A stretch of DNA of 64,000 nucleotides, taken from positions 2,945,055 through 3,009,054 of the forward strand of contig JAJEKV010000031.1 in NCBI GenBank assembly GCA_021234155.1. The letters run 5' to 3'. The stretch's first letter is position 1. The number at the start of each line of letters is the position of its first letter. This document shows, one piece after another, positions 11,922 through 23,829 of the stretch. Under the pieces are notes generated by a model, which made no database searches, had not been told where the DNA came from, and was given only the letters and a program-made list of their open reading frames with translations. The translations under genes and the position numbers were made by a program. This DNA comes from Isoetes taiwanensis. Its lineage: Eukaryota > Streptophyta > Lycopodiopsida > Isoetales > Isoetaceae.

Positions 11922-12679
11922 TTAAGTTGAAATCCTTAAATTATAAATTCTACACCCTTCAGCCTTGAACCTTAAATCATAAATGGCTTTTCACAAAATG
12001 CTATTTCAAATCGCTATCATATGCTTCTAATATACAGTATAGAGTATATCAAACCTTGTGCGCTATTGTTATCCTTCTCTATCTATTTAAGGATGTTATT
12101 GTATCTTTCGGACCATACAAATGGAGGTCGAAGTTGTATGATTGCCCCAACAATTGTGATTGAAATCCTCTAGGAAAATTGTTGATAGGAACAAATTCCA
12201 ACAAAAGATATTCGTCTTGCATGCAAGAGGCCCACTCTCCAATATCGTGGATTATGGTCCATGTCGCACCCTGCAAATGCAGAAAACACTTCCAAGTTCT
12301 AAGAGAATATTGTGTACCACTATATGTTGATTATGCATTCTTTCCTTAATACTTTGAACGTGAGATAGGGCCAGATAGAGTGGTCATAAAATATTATAGG
12401 ATTTGGTAAATATAGACCAATGATTTCCATTGTTTGGCCTTGTGCCTTGTTAATTGCCATGGGGAAAAGTCGACAAATGTAAACTACACCCATCGAATGG
12501 GAACCTGATAAGTTAGGGTAGATGTTAGTAAAAACAGTGGGTGCCTAAAATTGCCATCTATATCTATATATATCAAACCATATATAAGTCATTCACTTTG
12601 ATTCTATTCTTCAATATTCCATGATGCTCCATTGCATGCGTGCCAATTGTCAAAAAATTTTTTCGGGGAACATTTTCCT

Positions 12680-12925
12680 AATTTTGCATTCTTGCATTTA
12701 TTGAGGAGGAGCCACAGCCACGTGACTCCCCTTCCTCAATCAATCCCCTTCTTGCATTTATTGAGGAGGAGAAGGAGCAAACAGGAGGCCGCTTTGTTTA
12801 GCCTGACCGGGCCTAATAGGTCTAGGAAAGGCAACAATGGGCAAAAGAAACAGCCCCAAAGAGGCTTGGGTGTCGCCTTAGAAAAGCCCGCTTTACTGAA
12901 CGTAAACAAACAAGAGGCCGCTTGC
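12680..12925. repeat. short direct repeats in GC-richer block
   Basis: CTTGCATTTATTGAGGAGGAG occurs at about 12691 and 12752, and ACARGAGGCCGCTT at about 12780 and 12910. No gene is recognised; the frames here have no supporting features. Confidence 0.5.
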
Positions 12926-13061
12926 TTAGCTTAGTTCTGAAGATCGCGCATGGTTTACCTCCCATTGCTTCTTCTTTTGCATTTTCGTGGCCTTGTGTGT
13001 GCGGCAATCTTTGAGTACGCAGTAAAAGATGGGATGCTTCAAGTTTTGAGCGCACTACTGT

Positions 13062-14208
13062 GGCATTCCTCAGATCATAAACTTGAGCTCCGATATGCGT
13101 GCGTGCCTGATTCTTTCTAATTCTTCCTTCCTAATTCTTTCCCGATTTATACAGAGTGCTTAAGCTATTGGATCTTTGGCGCATGATTCCGTGTTCGTGT
13201 CTGCAGACTTAATGACGATACGATAATGCCATAAATTTCCTTCTCGCATTGAACTCTTACAGTTATACGGATCCCTAAAATTTCCCTTGCTTTCGAACCC
13301 CCTTGCTTCATAGATATAACTCGAATCGGTTTCGAGGTAGATCCCGAGCTAAGCCCTTCTTGTCGATTATCTTCAATTTGCAAATCCGGCTGCATCCGGC
13401 CGGATTTTTGAGAGGAGTTCGTAACTATGGAGCATTGGAACCTTGGCTATTGTCTTAAGGTGGGTATGGGAAGATTCGGTTTTCTTAACAGGTAAAATTA
13501 TCCGGTCTAGCACTATGTTGATGTTGAGGTTCTTGCTCTACAAGGTTCTTGCCCTACAAGAAACCACTAGCTTTGAATCATTTCTTATTTTCTCGCCTCG
13601 CAATCGGAGCTTTACTCAAACCGGCAAACCATGTAGGGCATTCCTAAATATAAACTTGAGCTCGCATATGCGTGCGCCCGATTCTTTCTAATTCTTCCTT
13701 CCTAATTCTTTTCGATTTATACAGAGTGCTTAAGCTATTGATCTTTATGCATGCATTCCGTGTTCCGTGTCGCAGACTTAATGATGATCACGCCCCTTGC
13801 CATAAATTTCCTTCTCGCATTGAACTCTTACAGTTATACAGATCCCTAAAACATTCCCTTGCTCGAACCCCCTTGCTTCATAGATATAACTCGAATCGTG
13901 GTTCGAGGTAGATCCTGAGCTAAGCCCTCATTTTTGATTATCTTCAATTTGCAAATCCGTCCGCTGCATCCGGGCCGGATTTTTGAGAGGAGTTCGTAAC
14001 TATGGAGCATTGGAACCTTGGCTATTGTCTTAAGGTGGGGTATGGGAAGATTCGGTTTTCTTAACAGTAAAATTATCTGCCTAGCACTATGTTGATGTTG
14101 AGGTTCTTGCTCTACAAGGTTCTTGCCCTACAAGAAACCACTAGCTTTGAATCATTTCTTATTTTCTCGCCTACAATCGAGCTTTACTCAAACCGGATCA
14201 AACCATGT
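13062..14208. repeat. large head-to-tail tandem duplication (575 and 572 bp)
   Basis: Copy 1 is 13062-13636 and copy 2 is 13637-14208. Both run from GGCATTCCT to CTTTACTCAAACCGG..AAACCATGT. Most differences are one- to three-base indels, many beside short homopolymers, rather than substitutions. No recognised coding sequence lies inside. Confidence 0.9.
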
Positions 14209-15330
14209 CTTTGTTGAAAAAAAACCGAGCTAGATTTGAAAGAGGCATTTTTTCTAAAGCCCGATGTGAAACCGCCAACAACCAAAAGAGTCTTTGCTTT
14301 TAAATGCCCCCGTTCGGGATGGTCAAGTGACAAGATTTGCAATGAGACAAAGCAGAGTTGATGCTTCTTTCCAAAGTAAGCATAGTTTTCTACTTCATTT
14401 AAAATAATGTTACTTAATGTTGGTATAGCATGGTCAAGAAATGTGTACAATACGTGTAGAATTAGAAGTAGAAAGCAAGCGTAGATCTTCCATCTCATTT
14501 TCTACTTCCCGATTCTTTTATCCCTCAAGATCTTGAAGATGTGAAAGTGATATTGTCCTTAAGATGCCTTAGAAATTTAGAAAAAGTTAGGTGCAAATCG
14601 TGCATAAATAGGAAGTAAATTGGAAAATAGAATCATCCAATATATGAACATGTTGACAAATTTAGATTTTAGGAACATCTTTTGAAGTCGTGGATTTGTT
14701 TTCAACTCAAGTCGTGGATTTGTTTTCAACTCGTGCAATGATGCGACGATATGGGGACATTGTTCTAGATGTGGTGCACAAGGAATTTAAAGGTCGATAA
14801 GCAACATGATCATTATCTTTGCACTCCATGTTGCAAAAGTAATGGACCATAGAAGGCAAAGTATTTTTCATCCGTTGGATAAGTTTTATGGCAAAGGCGT
14901 TGTACCTTAGATGTATAAGTGGTATTGTCACTTCCTCCTACAAACTAATTAATTACATGTATTGGTCCGACATTTTCCTAATTGTCTCATCATTTAAACT
15001 AAGGAGAGATTTACAATTGTCATCAAGTTCAATTCCTTTTCATGTACCATCTTCCATGAATAGATAAATTTAAACAAAGGGTTCCCATGCTCCCTATTTT
15101 GGGACGTGAAGTAGATGAAAAGGAAGCTTGGTATAGTCTATCAATGGATCCGGATGTAATTTCTAGGACTGGCACAATGCCACAATAGATGTTGTCACAT
15201 GTTGCTATTTATTCACACCTCTTTGTAGTGTGAACATTATTTAGTTTGATTTCAAAGAAAAAATTGTAACTTATTCACCTTGGTAGAATAGCAGGGATGT
15301 TTAGTGTATACAAAAGGCTGGGAAAGAGAA
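14209..15330. other. intergenic, nothing recognised
   Basis: Only short frames without domains or codon structure. A small direct repeat (TCGTGGATTTGTTTTCAACTC) occurs at about 14688 and 14711. Confidence 0.5.
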
Positions 15331-15334
15331 ACGT

Positions 15335-15352
15335 TCGCGGCGGCCGCCGCGA
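15335..15352. other. perfect 18-bp GC-rich palindrome
   Basis: TCGCGGCGGCCGCCGCGA is identical to its reverse complement, lies in AT-rich DNA and contains a NotI site. It may be a cruciform-prone site, a CpG-type factor site, or the remnant of a transposon end. Confidence 0.8.
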
Positions 15353-15379
15353 TAAGTTTCTTGTAATAATAAAGCCGTT

Positions 15380-17400
15380 TTAGGATAGTTTGTGCGCGAT
15401 CTTGTCCCTTAATTATTTTAATTTAGTTTGATCCGTTGGATTTACGGTTTTGTTTGACGCGCACTTGGCTAGGTATTTTCGACCGAGCGGTCCATTTGAG
15501 AGCAAGACGATGAGGCACACATTTTCGTCGTTCCTTTTCTTAATGCATTGGATGCATTGGATTTGCATCATGTGGCATCGCCAGACAATCGTATTTCCTC
15601 TATGGCAGAGCAGAGCAGCGCATCCGGCAAGCCCTAGATATCTAAGGTAATAGAAATGTTTTTCTTCCTTTCCATTTTATGGCTTCAAATGTCTCTCTGA
15701 TTCATTTCGTAAGCTGAAGTATGTGTCACTTTAAGCAACCCGCTTAGGGTTTGGATTTTGTAGTTGTGTTGATCGGCGATGGCCAGATGCAGGTTGAAAT
15801 TTAGCTTAAAAGGCCCAACCATGAAATCCACAAGTCTGCTTTTCACACATCTTTTTGAGGCTCTTCAGGATACATCTGTGCTGGGTGGCAGAGAACAGAT
15901 TCACCTCTAATCAATGCATGGCCAGACATGCAATCCACTTGGGGGAGGTCGGATTTGCACGGGATTACATGCAAGCTGTAGTTTTGGATATATACAAATA
16001 AGTCTAGACCTCGAATTCAAGGACCGATTGATTTGCAAAAGGCAACAAAATCTTTTTGTGACTCTGTTACAGACTACTGTAAATTGCTTGAGGCCCTATA
16101 GCTTGATTCCGCAAGCATCTTGGGTGATGTTAGATAGCAGGGGAAAGGTTGAATTCAATTGCTTGCAAAAACCGACTTGCAAGACTTTCTCTTACAAGAG
16201 CGTTGATTGAATTTGATTGCAGGCCCATTACACTCAAATGCTTTCTCACATGATTGGATCACTGTCACTGTCAGGTATAGATTTGTGGGGTTGGCATATG
16301 CTCAAGAAATCGTTTAGAAGAACGTCGGGAGCCTGTGTTAAGGTTTGTCACAGCAACTATACTGCATTGTTGTGCACTTTGCTTAAATAGGTTTTAGAAT
16401 TCAAGCCTCGTGCTTTTGCTTTTTCCAAATCATGAAAATGCACTTTATTCATCTTTTCTATATTTGCTTGCAGAGTTAATTGTTTTGAAGGGTTGTGTCG
16501 ATTGTTCTGGCATGTTCCTACTTTTCTCAACCCATTTTTCTCCCTTTTAGCATTCTTTTGTTCTTTTTAGCATTGTGATTGCCTTGAGCTCTGTGTTTGC
16601 TCTTTGCGTATCTAAGAGTTTGTCTTCTATTAGTTGGAGCGCAAACTATGAGGATCTCCTCTCAACAAATCAGCATTTTCTGCAACCTATTCCTCTAGCT
16701 GTAAGTTGAAATCCATAGTCTTGCTTTGTGATTGGCTTAGTTATCAAGGCCTGCACTTCATTTGTTACAGAAAATGGTCGACTTCCTTACTGATGTATGG
16801 GAACAAGAGGGCCTTTATGATCAGTGCTCAGGGTGTGCATTTTTCTTCCTACTATTATCTTCATGTTCTCCTAGTGCCCTTATTTTTTTTGGGTCCAGGA
16901 TGGAGGGCTTTGGCATTTTCAGAAACTTGTCCATGATCATTTATCTGGGTTTTATGCCTTGAACTATAATGGAGAGGGCTAACTTGCCAATCTTATTGGC
17001 TTTCTCATATTTATAGAACTATTCATGTTATGTACCTAAAAGAATGGGTCACAACAAATTCATTTCACTTTGTAGGCTCAAAAAACCACAGGAGCCTGCA
17101 CTAGACCACATTGGCAATGGACTTCTGTTGCTAATCGTATTCTTTTGTTGCATATAAATGCAATTTGGCTATGAAGGAACACAGATTTGAACTCTCATTT
17201 TTTGGAAGCACTCCCTCTTTGTATACTACTATTCTCTTGTTGATAAAGTAGTCTGGGTACTTGTTACACGTATCTCTGCATTTTCCTATCAAGGAAGCAA
17301 TATCAAGTTTTTTGTGTGCTGATATAAGAGCTAATATAATTTAAGAGTCCGCATTAGAATAATTTATAGTTACTGCCGATTAATCTTTGTGCTATCTGTG
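15380..17400. other. no supported gene; possible intron of the following PPR copy
   Basis: T-rich, intron-like sequence with several polypyrimidine tracts, ending in a TGTGCAG acceptor at 17401 immediately before the PPR frame. No upstream PPR exon was recognised. Confidence 0.35.
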
Positions 17401-17401
17401 C

Positions 17402-17915
17402 AGGTAAAGAAGAGGGTGAGCAAGTTGATAAGGATGTCATAAAAATAAAATGGTTAGAGAAGGCTATATCTATCCACTCCCAATTTGCAAAAGGAAGACA
17501 TGAGCTAAACATTTTTGTGGCAAACATTTTGGTGGATATGTATGCTAAATGTGGAAGTGCAGTACATGTTTGTCTTTCATAAAATGACGTGTCATAATGA
17601 GTATCATGGAATTCCATCATCTTTGGATGTTTAGAGAGTGGGAAGGACAAATTAGCACCGGAATTATTTGCACAAATGCGAGAAAAAGGCTTCACCCCAA
17701 ATGTTCAAGCTTATATTGCTGCTTTAAAGGCATGTGCCAGTTGTGCCACAAAAGATGACGTTCATATCAAGGGGAGACTTATGAAAGCAGAGTTTCTGGA
17801 AAAGGGCATTTCTTCCTCACACACAAATACCGGGACTGCATTATCTGGGGCAAGCTGTTATCTATTGGCGTTTGCGCAAAGGACGATTGTGCATGCCTTT
17901 CATTGCAACAGATGA
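17402..17915 (+). pseudogene. PPR (PLS-type) gene fragment, frameshifted
   Basis: After an AG acceptor a frame reads WLEKAISIHSQFAKGRHELN then IFVANILVDMYAKCGSAVHV, the typical end of one PPR unit, and hits a stop at 17579. The next unit (SGKDKLAPELFAQMREKG, TPNVQAYIAALKACASC) is in another frame from about 17630 and runs to 17915. PPR proteins bind organelle RNA as helical-repeat adaptors, and PLS types usually guide C-to-U editing. This copy has at least one frameshift and no start, so it cannot make a normal protein. It could be a captured fragment inside the Helitron that ends at 22642, but that element's 5' end is unknown. Confidence 0.75.
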
Positions 17916-18418
17916 ATATATAGAATCCATAGAAAAGCTTTTTTTTATGAATATTTAATATTTCAAAGCTTGGAGCAATGCCAGGCTACCTCCTAATTCC
18001 GTTCTATGGTTGCTCCACTATCTCAGATACAGAAGAGGTTGCCATCACACTAGAGAGCATGAAGGCAACGTGCAGAAGAAGATGAAGAAAATTATTTTGA
18101 AAATGCAAAAGAAACTGCCATTGTCATTGGAAACACAAGTTACCAAGAATCTGGATGCCCGCTGGACTGGAATTGGAAACCTAGAAATGGCCTGCTTTCT
18201 TCAAGGTACCGTTATCTTCCTTTCTCAAATGTAGGTACTAATTTGTTTTCTGGTAGCTGCATTTATATGGTTGAGAAAGACTCTTGTGGTCAAGATTCTG
18301 GCATCGTCTTACCATGTTAGCACCTATTTTGACAGAATTCAGGAATCTCTCTTCAATCAGTACGTCCTTGAGACCCTATTTGGGAAGACTCATGATATTG
18401 TTGTACCTTAACCCTTGC

Positions 18419-18712
18419 ATTCCCAAGTCATTTGGGTCTTTGCAGAAGATGAAAGTTGTAGATGTGAGCCTGAACAATCTTACAGGTGAGATTCCATCAA
18501 ATATTAACAATTGTGTAGCTCTAGAAAAGTTGGATTTAAGCTATCAAAAATTGTCAGGAAGTATTCCATCAAGTTTTTAGTCTGCTGGTAAATTTGCAGT
18601 TTCGTTGGCTTGCAAATAAGTCATTGAGTGGTTTCATGCCTCAAAACCTGAGCATCAATCTGAAGCTTCAGTATGTAGATCTTAGAGGAAATAGTATCAC
18701 AGGGGTCTTGTA
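18419..18712 (+). pseudogene. leucine-rich-repeat receptor fragment with stop
   Basis: The frame reads IPKSFGSLQKMKVVDVSLNN then LTGEIPSNI and LEKLDLSYQKLSGSIPSSF, that is two classical plant extracellular LRRs, and ends in TAG at 18578-18580. A second frame from about 18585 continues the pattern (NLQFRWLANKSLSGFMPQNL, LKLQYVDLRGNSITG). The stop and the frame change mark it as a relic of an LRR receptor-like protein. It lies on the same strand and within 500 bp of the PPR relic, which fits a gene-fragment cluster of the kind Helitrons build. Confidence 0.75.
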
Positions 18713-19011
18713 ACTTCACCTCACAGGCTATAGAAACAAAGTCAAATTACACAGTTTTTATGTTCTTTTCTTGCTGTCTGAAACATGAAGATGCAGATAT
18801 AATTTCCGATGATGTGTTGGCCATCATGACTGCCTGTTCTTCAATGCTCCACCTTTCCATAAGTTGCATCGTTATCACTAATCAGAGAGGTCAAAGAAGA
18901 TATTGTTCTGCAAGCAAACAGAGTGACACAAGGACATGGGTGCCTCAAGAAAGGAGGCAGACATTAGTGCCATGTTCATTCATGTCACATATGCACAATG
19001 CAATTTTTGTG

Positions 19012-19708
19012 TTTATAGAGCATGTAAGTATTTTTTTCTATTAGCTTATGCTGCTGGCTGTATAGATTGCAAAGATTCATCCTTTGTTATTTTGTTGCAG
19101 ATCCTTGCTAGAGTTGTCTAATATGGCAGTTTAGTATGTGCATGTGAAATGGGTCTACGTGCTCGATCAATAATTCTTACCACCAATGGAGCACTATACT
19201 GGAGAGCCTTCTTTGATTTGTTGAAATTTCTGGACCTAAAAACACCTTTAGGTGTTTGTTGAAAGAAGCCTCAGCCGACCATTTTACTATATTTTCATTT
19301 GTGCTTTTGCTGTATAGGAACATTAAGATTTGGAGCAAGCAATTATTGTTTCAGATTTGTTTATAGAGCATGTAAGTATTTTTTTTCTATTAGCTTATGC
19401 TGCTGGCTGTATAGATTGCAAAGATTCATCCTTTGTTATTTTGTTGCAAATCCTTGCTAGAGTTGTCTAATATGGCAGTTTAGTATGTGCATGTGAAATG
19501 GGTCTACGTGCTCGATCAATAATTCTTACCACCAATGGAGCACTATACTGGAGAGCCTTCTTTGATTTGTTGAAATTTCTGGACCTAAAAACACCTTTAG
19601 GTCTTTGTTGAAAGAAGCCTCAGCCGACCATTTTACTATATTTTCATTTGTGCTTTTGCTGTATAGGAACATTAAGATTTGGAGCAAGCAATTATTGTTT
19701 CAGATTTG
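19012..19708. repeat. recent 348-bp tandem duplication
   Basis: Copy 1 is 19012-19359 and copy 2 is 19360-19708, starting at TTTATAGAGCATGTAAGTATT. I count only three differences by eye (one T in a T run, GCAGATCC/GCAAATCC and GGTGTTTG/GGTCTTTG). The near identity implies a very recent event or an assembly duplication. Confidence 0.92.
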
Positions 19709-19799
19709 TCTCCAAATAATCTTGTATTTGTTTGCAGATTTGCAGATTTTTTGAAGCAAGCAATTGTTGCATTTGAAGACGTCATAGCAAGCAAGTCTT

Positions 19800-20075
19800 C
19801 CAAGCAATGCCATGCCATCTTTGTTGTCTTTCATCTTCCAAGTAATGCCATGCCATCTTTGTTGTCTTTCATCTCAACAACAATGTCGGACAAGCAACTG
19901 TTGCATTTGGAGACATGTCATACCAAGCAAAGTGTCAACGCCATGCCATCTTTATTGTCTTACACTGAACGTATACAACAGATCTAGGACATGTCTTTAC
20001 ATGGAATGCACTCAATGTCCAAACAGATCTAAGCCATGTCTTTACATGGAATGCACTTAATGTCCAAACAGATCT
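19800..20075. repeat. two small tandem repeats
   Basis: CATGCCATCTTTGTTGTCTTTCATCT occurs twice, with a third partial copy near 19942, at 19810-19960. CATGTCTTTACATGGAATGCACT..ATGTCCAAACAGATCTA occurs twice at 19990-20074. Confidence 0.8.
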
Positions 20076-22600
20076 ATCTTTGCTTGACTTTTTCTTTATG
20101 TAATCAAGAGTCCCCTTTAGCAAGAAAAATCACTGAATAATACTGCAACATAGCATGCATAAAGATTATAATATATCCAATAATGCTTATCTCTAGATGA
20201 TTTTTCATTTAATATCGGATGTACCTTTGAATATCAATGTTTTAATATAATGTAATGCATGGCTGAATGGAATTATGTTTTAAGGCTAGGGCCGATAAAA
20301 TATATGTAAAACATTAGAATATTTGTTTCATCCTGGAATTCTTAAATGCATGTTTTATAATATTTGTTATGAAGCCATGAAAGACTTTACAGAAATCTTG
20401 AATGTTTATCAAGGTTGTTTATCTAGATGTATGAGATGATGGAATGATAAAGGAGTTGTTACATGTGTTATCATCTTTTAAGAAATAAGACAACCACCAT
20501 CGAGAATATTTGTTGAAGCGAGGCAACATTTGACATTCATTACTAGGATGCTCTCCTCTGACTCTCAGATGTTACTAGAGGGCATGAGGCATCTGATAGA
20601 TGCTTTCCTTTTGCCTTGAACATTTTCCTAGAATGTTCATTTTGCAGGCCTTGACAATTTAGGTTTATCCTTCTGGAGCAAGGGCTATATTTTCGTACTC
20701 AATTTTTTACAAGTTCATCATTCCTTTTTTGCATTAAAAAAATACGTACTTTTACAATGTCGTGGGCAGTTCGAAAGGTAGATATGTATTTGATATATTG
20801 CTTTGAGTTATATTACTGTTGATTTATATTTCTACATTTCTATACCTATAATGCGCTTGAGAAATCAGATTGATTAACTTAACAATGCCTGCATGTGGCA
20901 GAAGTTGCAGTATAATGCAGAAGCAACTGAGATTGAAATTTCATGGGCAGAAGAAAACCATGGCCGGTCATTGACGTATAAGAAATGTTACCATTTCTGG
21001 GCTGGCATTTTGTGGATATTTGAGTTATCAATCTCAGTATTTTGTGGAACAAACTGTTTGGATTGTCCTAAGCATTTAACAAGTAGGCAGAGATGATCCA
21101 CATAAACCAGCATTGCCATTGTAAGATCCATGCTCTTTCCATTGTAAGATCCATGCTATATTGCTTCTCTAGAGATACAATTGTGCTTGGAGCTGCACAC
21201 ATTTTGTTGTCAAGCCTGTGTGAATCATATTATGCGCTAAATGGACACCTTCTCATGGAATTCAAGACTATCAAGTGGATTTATCTTCTTTCAATTAGGT
21301 AAATATGCTAGACCTTAATATTGATCTCTGTTTTCTCCTATTTAGCAGCTAATTCATGCTATAAATTCGAAATTATTTAGGGTCTTTGATATTTCTCCAA
21401 GTATTATTCTGATGTTCTCATTCTAAAAGATTGAAAGGGTCCATTGGAGGAGAACCTCATACTCAAAAAATATGCTAGGGCTGTGTTCACATTGGTAAGA
21501 CATGATGAATTACCATCTGCAAGCATAGCTAAACCAGCAAAATTATATTGAAAATGCAAATCATTTGACACATTGGGACACCTTCGCCTTGCAGCCCCCC
21601 ACTTGATGTGGCACAGATCCAGACCACACAATCTACAAATCAATGGCTGAGATATATGCCATGTCAGATGGAGGCTGCAAAACGAAGTGTACCCAACATA
21701 TTGAACAGACAGTTGAAGCAGAAGTCCAATTGAGTAATGAATTATCTTTTGACGTGCTAAGACTGCGACTGCTTGGGAAATTCTCATGCTTTCCACATGT
21801 GAGGGATGAGCATTTTGATGCGAGTATTGTGTGAGCAGCAAACTGTGGAGTAGGTTGTGGTCAGGTTTCTTAGTAGCAAAGCTTCGGAGTAGGTTGTTAA
21901 GGTCAGGTTTCTTTTTCTTGAAGTTATCGGAAGATGCATATTAGAGAACATATCAATACGACATTTAAATTTTCATGTTGATGGTCACATTTGCTTTGCT
22001 TTGCATACTTGAAGAGGCCTTGGGAGTAAGTTGGACACCTCAAGTGAAGACTGTTGTTTTGCTTATGATGCTCTTATTGCCATCATCAAAGAACATATGC
22101 ATTCTTACCAAACATAGAAGTTTTTGGGCTCCACACCATACCTCTAATACACACATAAAGCAATTAAGCTTATTTATTTTTCAAATATTGTAACAAGAAC
22201 TATGGTGTCTGAGCTCTATGATTGATTTTTTTGCAAGGGCATCTAAGTTCAGTGTTTCTAAGGCTTACATCACTAGGGGCATCTTCTACTAGCATTCTTT
22301 CTACTATGTCCCGAAAGAGGATCAAATAGCTCCAATCTTAATTCTACAATTGCCACTCACTCTCATTTTGAATTTAGAAATTGTTCAATGGGCCTTTATA
22401 GTCTCAAGGAGGATGTAAGTACATGGAGAAACTATCAATTTCAAATCCATCACTATATGCTATCGTCGTTCGCTTCTATCTTAATAAGATGTTCCTACAA
22501 GGATAAATATAAGGAGCCTATAAAACAATGTCAAGTTGCTACATTATTGCAAGGAAAAACATAAGGAGTTTACAAAACAAGATCAAGTTAGTACATTTTT
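20076..22600. other. intergenic, no supported gene
   Basis: AT-rich sequence with small direct repeats (for example CATTGTAAGATCCATGCT twice near 21117-21160). The longest open frame here (minus strand, 21404-21841) shows no domain, signal or codon pattern that I can support. Confidence 0.5.
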
Positions 22601-22613
22601 ATGCCCAACGAAA

Positions 22614-22642
22614 AGCCCAGCAACGCTGGGCACTTTTTCTAG
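22614..22642 (+). mobile_element. Helitron 3' terminus (plus strand)
   Basis: GCCCAGCAACGCTGGGC forms a seven-pair hairpin, followed by ACTTTTT and CTAG at 22639-22642, then host T at 22643. This is a textbook Helitron 3' end. The element lies to the left, and its 5' TC end was not found. The PPR and LRR relics at 17.4-18.7 kb are candidate cargo. Confidence 0.75.
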
Positions 22643-23829
22643 TATAATATATAAGAACTTTCTAAAATATAGGTCATGGTTGTGTTGTAAAGAACCTTCT
22701 ATGATATTGGTCATTGTTGTTGTGACACATGATATGTTAGATATATTTCGATCCCAATTGATTTAATTGATTCGAGTGTGCAACGTTTCATACAATTAGT
22801 TGATGTCATTGATAAACAAATATCTTCATAATGCTTACTGAAAATTTAAAATTTTCAACATTCTTTAAGAATCAGATGCAACAAATCGAAATGCAATTCA
22901 ATGACATATTCATAAATCGAGGATACCTCCGTCCGACCCATTTTGGCATGCAGACTTCAAGGAAAGCATGGCTTCGTTCCAACTTTGTTTCCAACATAAT
23001 GGCTTAATATATTCAAAATTTTGCACTTGCATGCCATTCTAAATTCGTCCAGGAAATCAAACATGTGCCGCTGGCTCCTTACAATAATGATACATGTTGC
23101 TGGGAGAAGAATAAAAATTAGAAATCAATTTTATTAGAGACTTCAAATGCAAAAATCTAACTCTATGACAACATGTATTCTAAATAATACCTGGTTGGTC
23201 CATGATCGTGGTTATCAGAAATATGCTGCTGCAGTGGAGTAGCTTGCTTGGCATATACACCTCATATACATACATCTAAATCCTTAATTTGATGACATGG
23301 GAAGAGTCATAATCTTATAAAAGCATGATCTTACCTATTAGAAATATGCTGCTGCAGCAGAGCAGTGTTTGATGTTGAGACCGGGCAATGAAATCTGGAA
23401 AAACATATTGATAATTTAGCGAATCAATGCAAAGCAAAGCTTACGTGCTTCAATGTTTAACATATAAAAGATTTATTACAGCTTGAACTGAACTGAACCA
23501 TGTAATACAATTTCACAAAGTTTGAAACTTTGAAATTAGCCGGTATTTTATTTAGGCTGTTGGAATACAATTTTAATTTATAGAGAGATCTCTCAACTAC
23601 ATGCATGACAAATAAATAAATTTCGGAGCTTGTTTAAATCTGGGATAATACCTACTCGTCCTGCAGCCTATGCCTGTGAGCCAAAGTGTTTTTCTTGCTT
23701 TTATACTCGAAAATTAGAATATGTCTCTTAGAGATTCTGATTTCTCTTTATGTCTCAACCTATTAGAAATAGTAAGTTGGAGTAGAGCAATAAGAATGTT
23801 GCTGCAAGCAAATAATCCCTTAAGGCTGC
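22643..23829. other. intergenic, no supported gene
   Basis: AT-rich. The phrase AGAAATATGCTGCTGCAG occurs near 23218 and 23340, a short direct repeat. Nothing else is recognised. Confidence 0.5.

Noticed and set aside
21404-21841. 145-codon minus-strand frame
   Set aside because: No domain, no signal and a composition like random sequence. Overlapping plus-strand frame equally unsupported.
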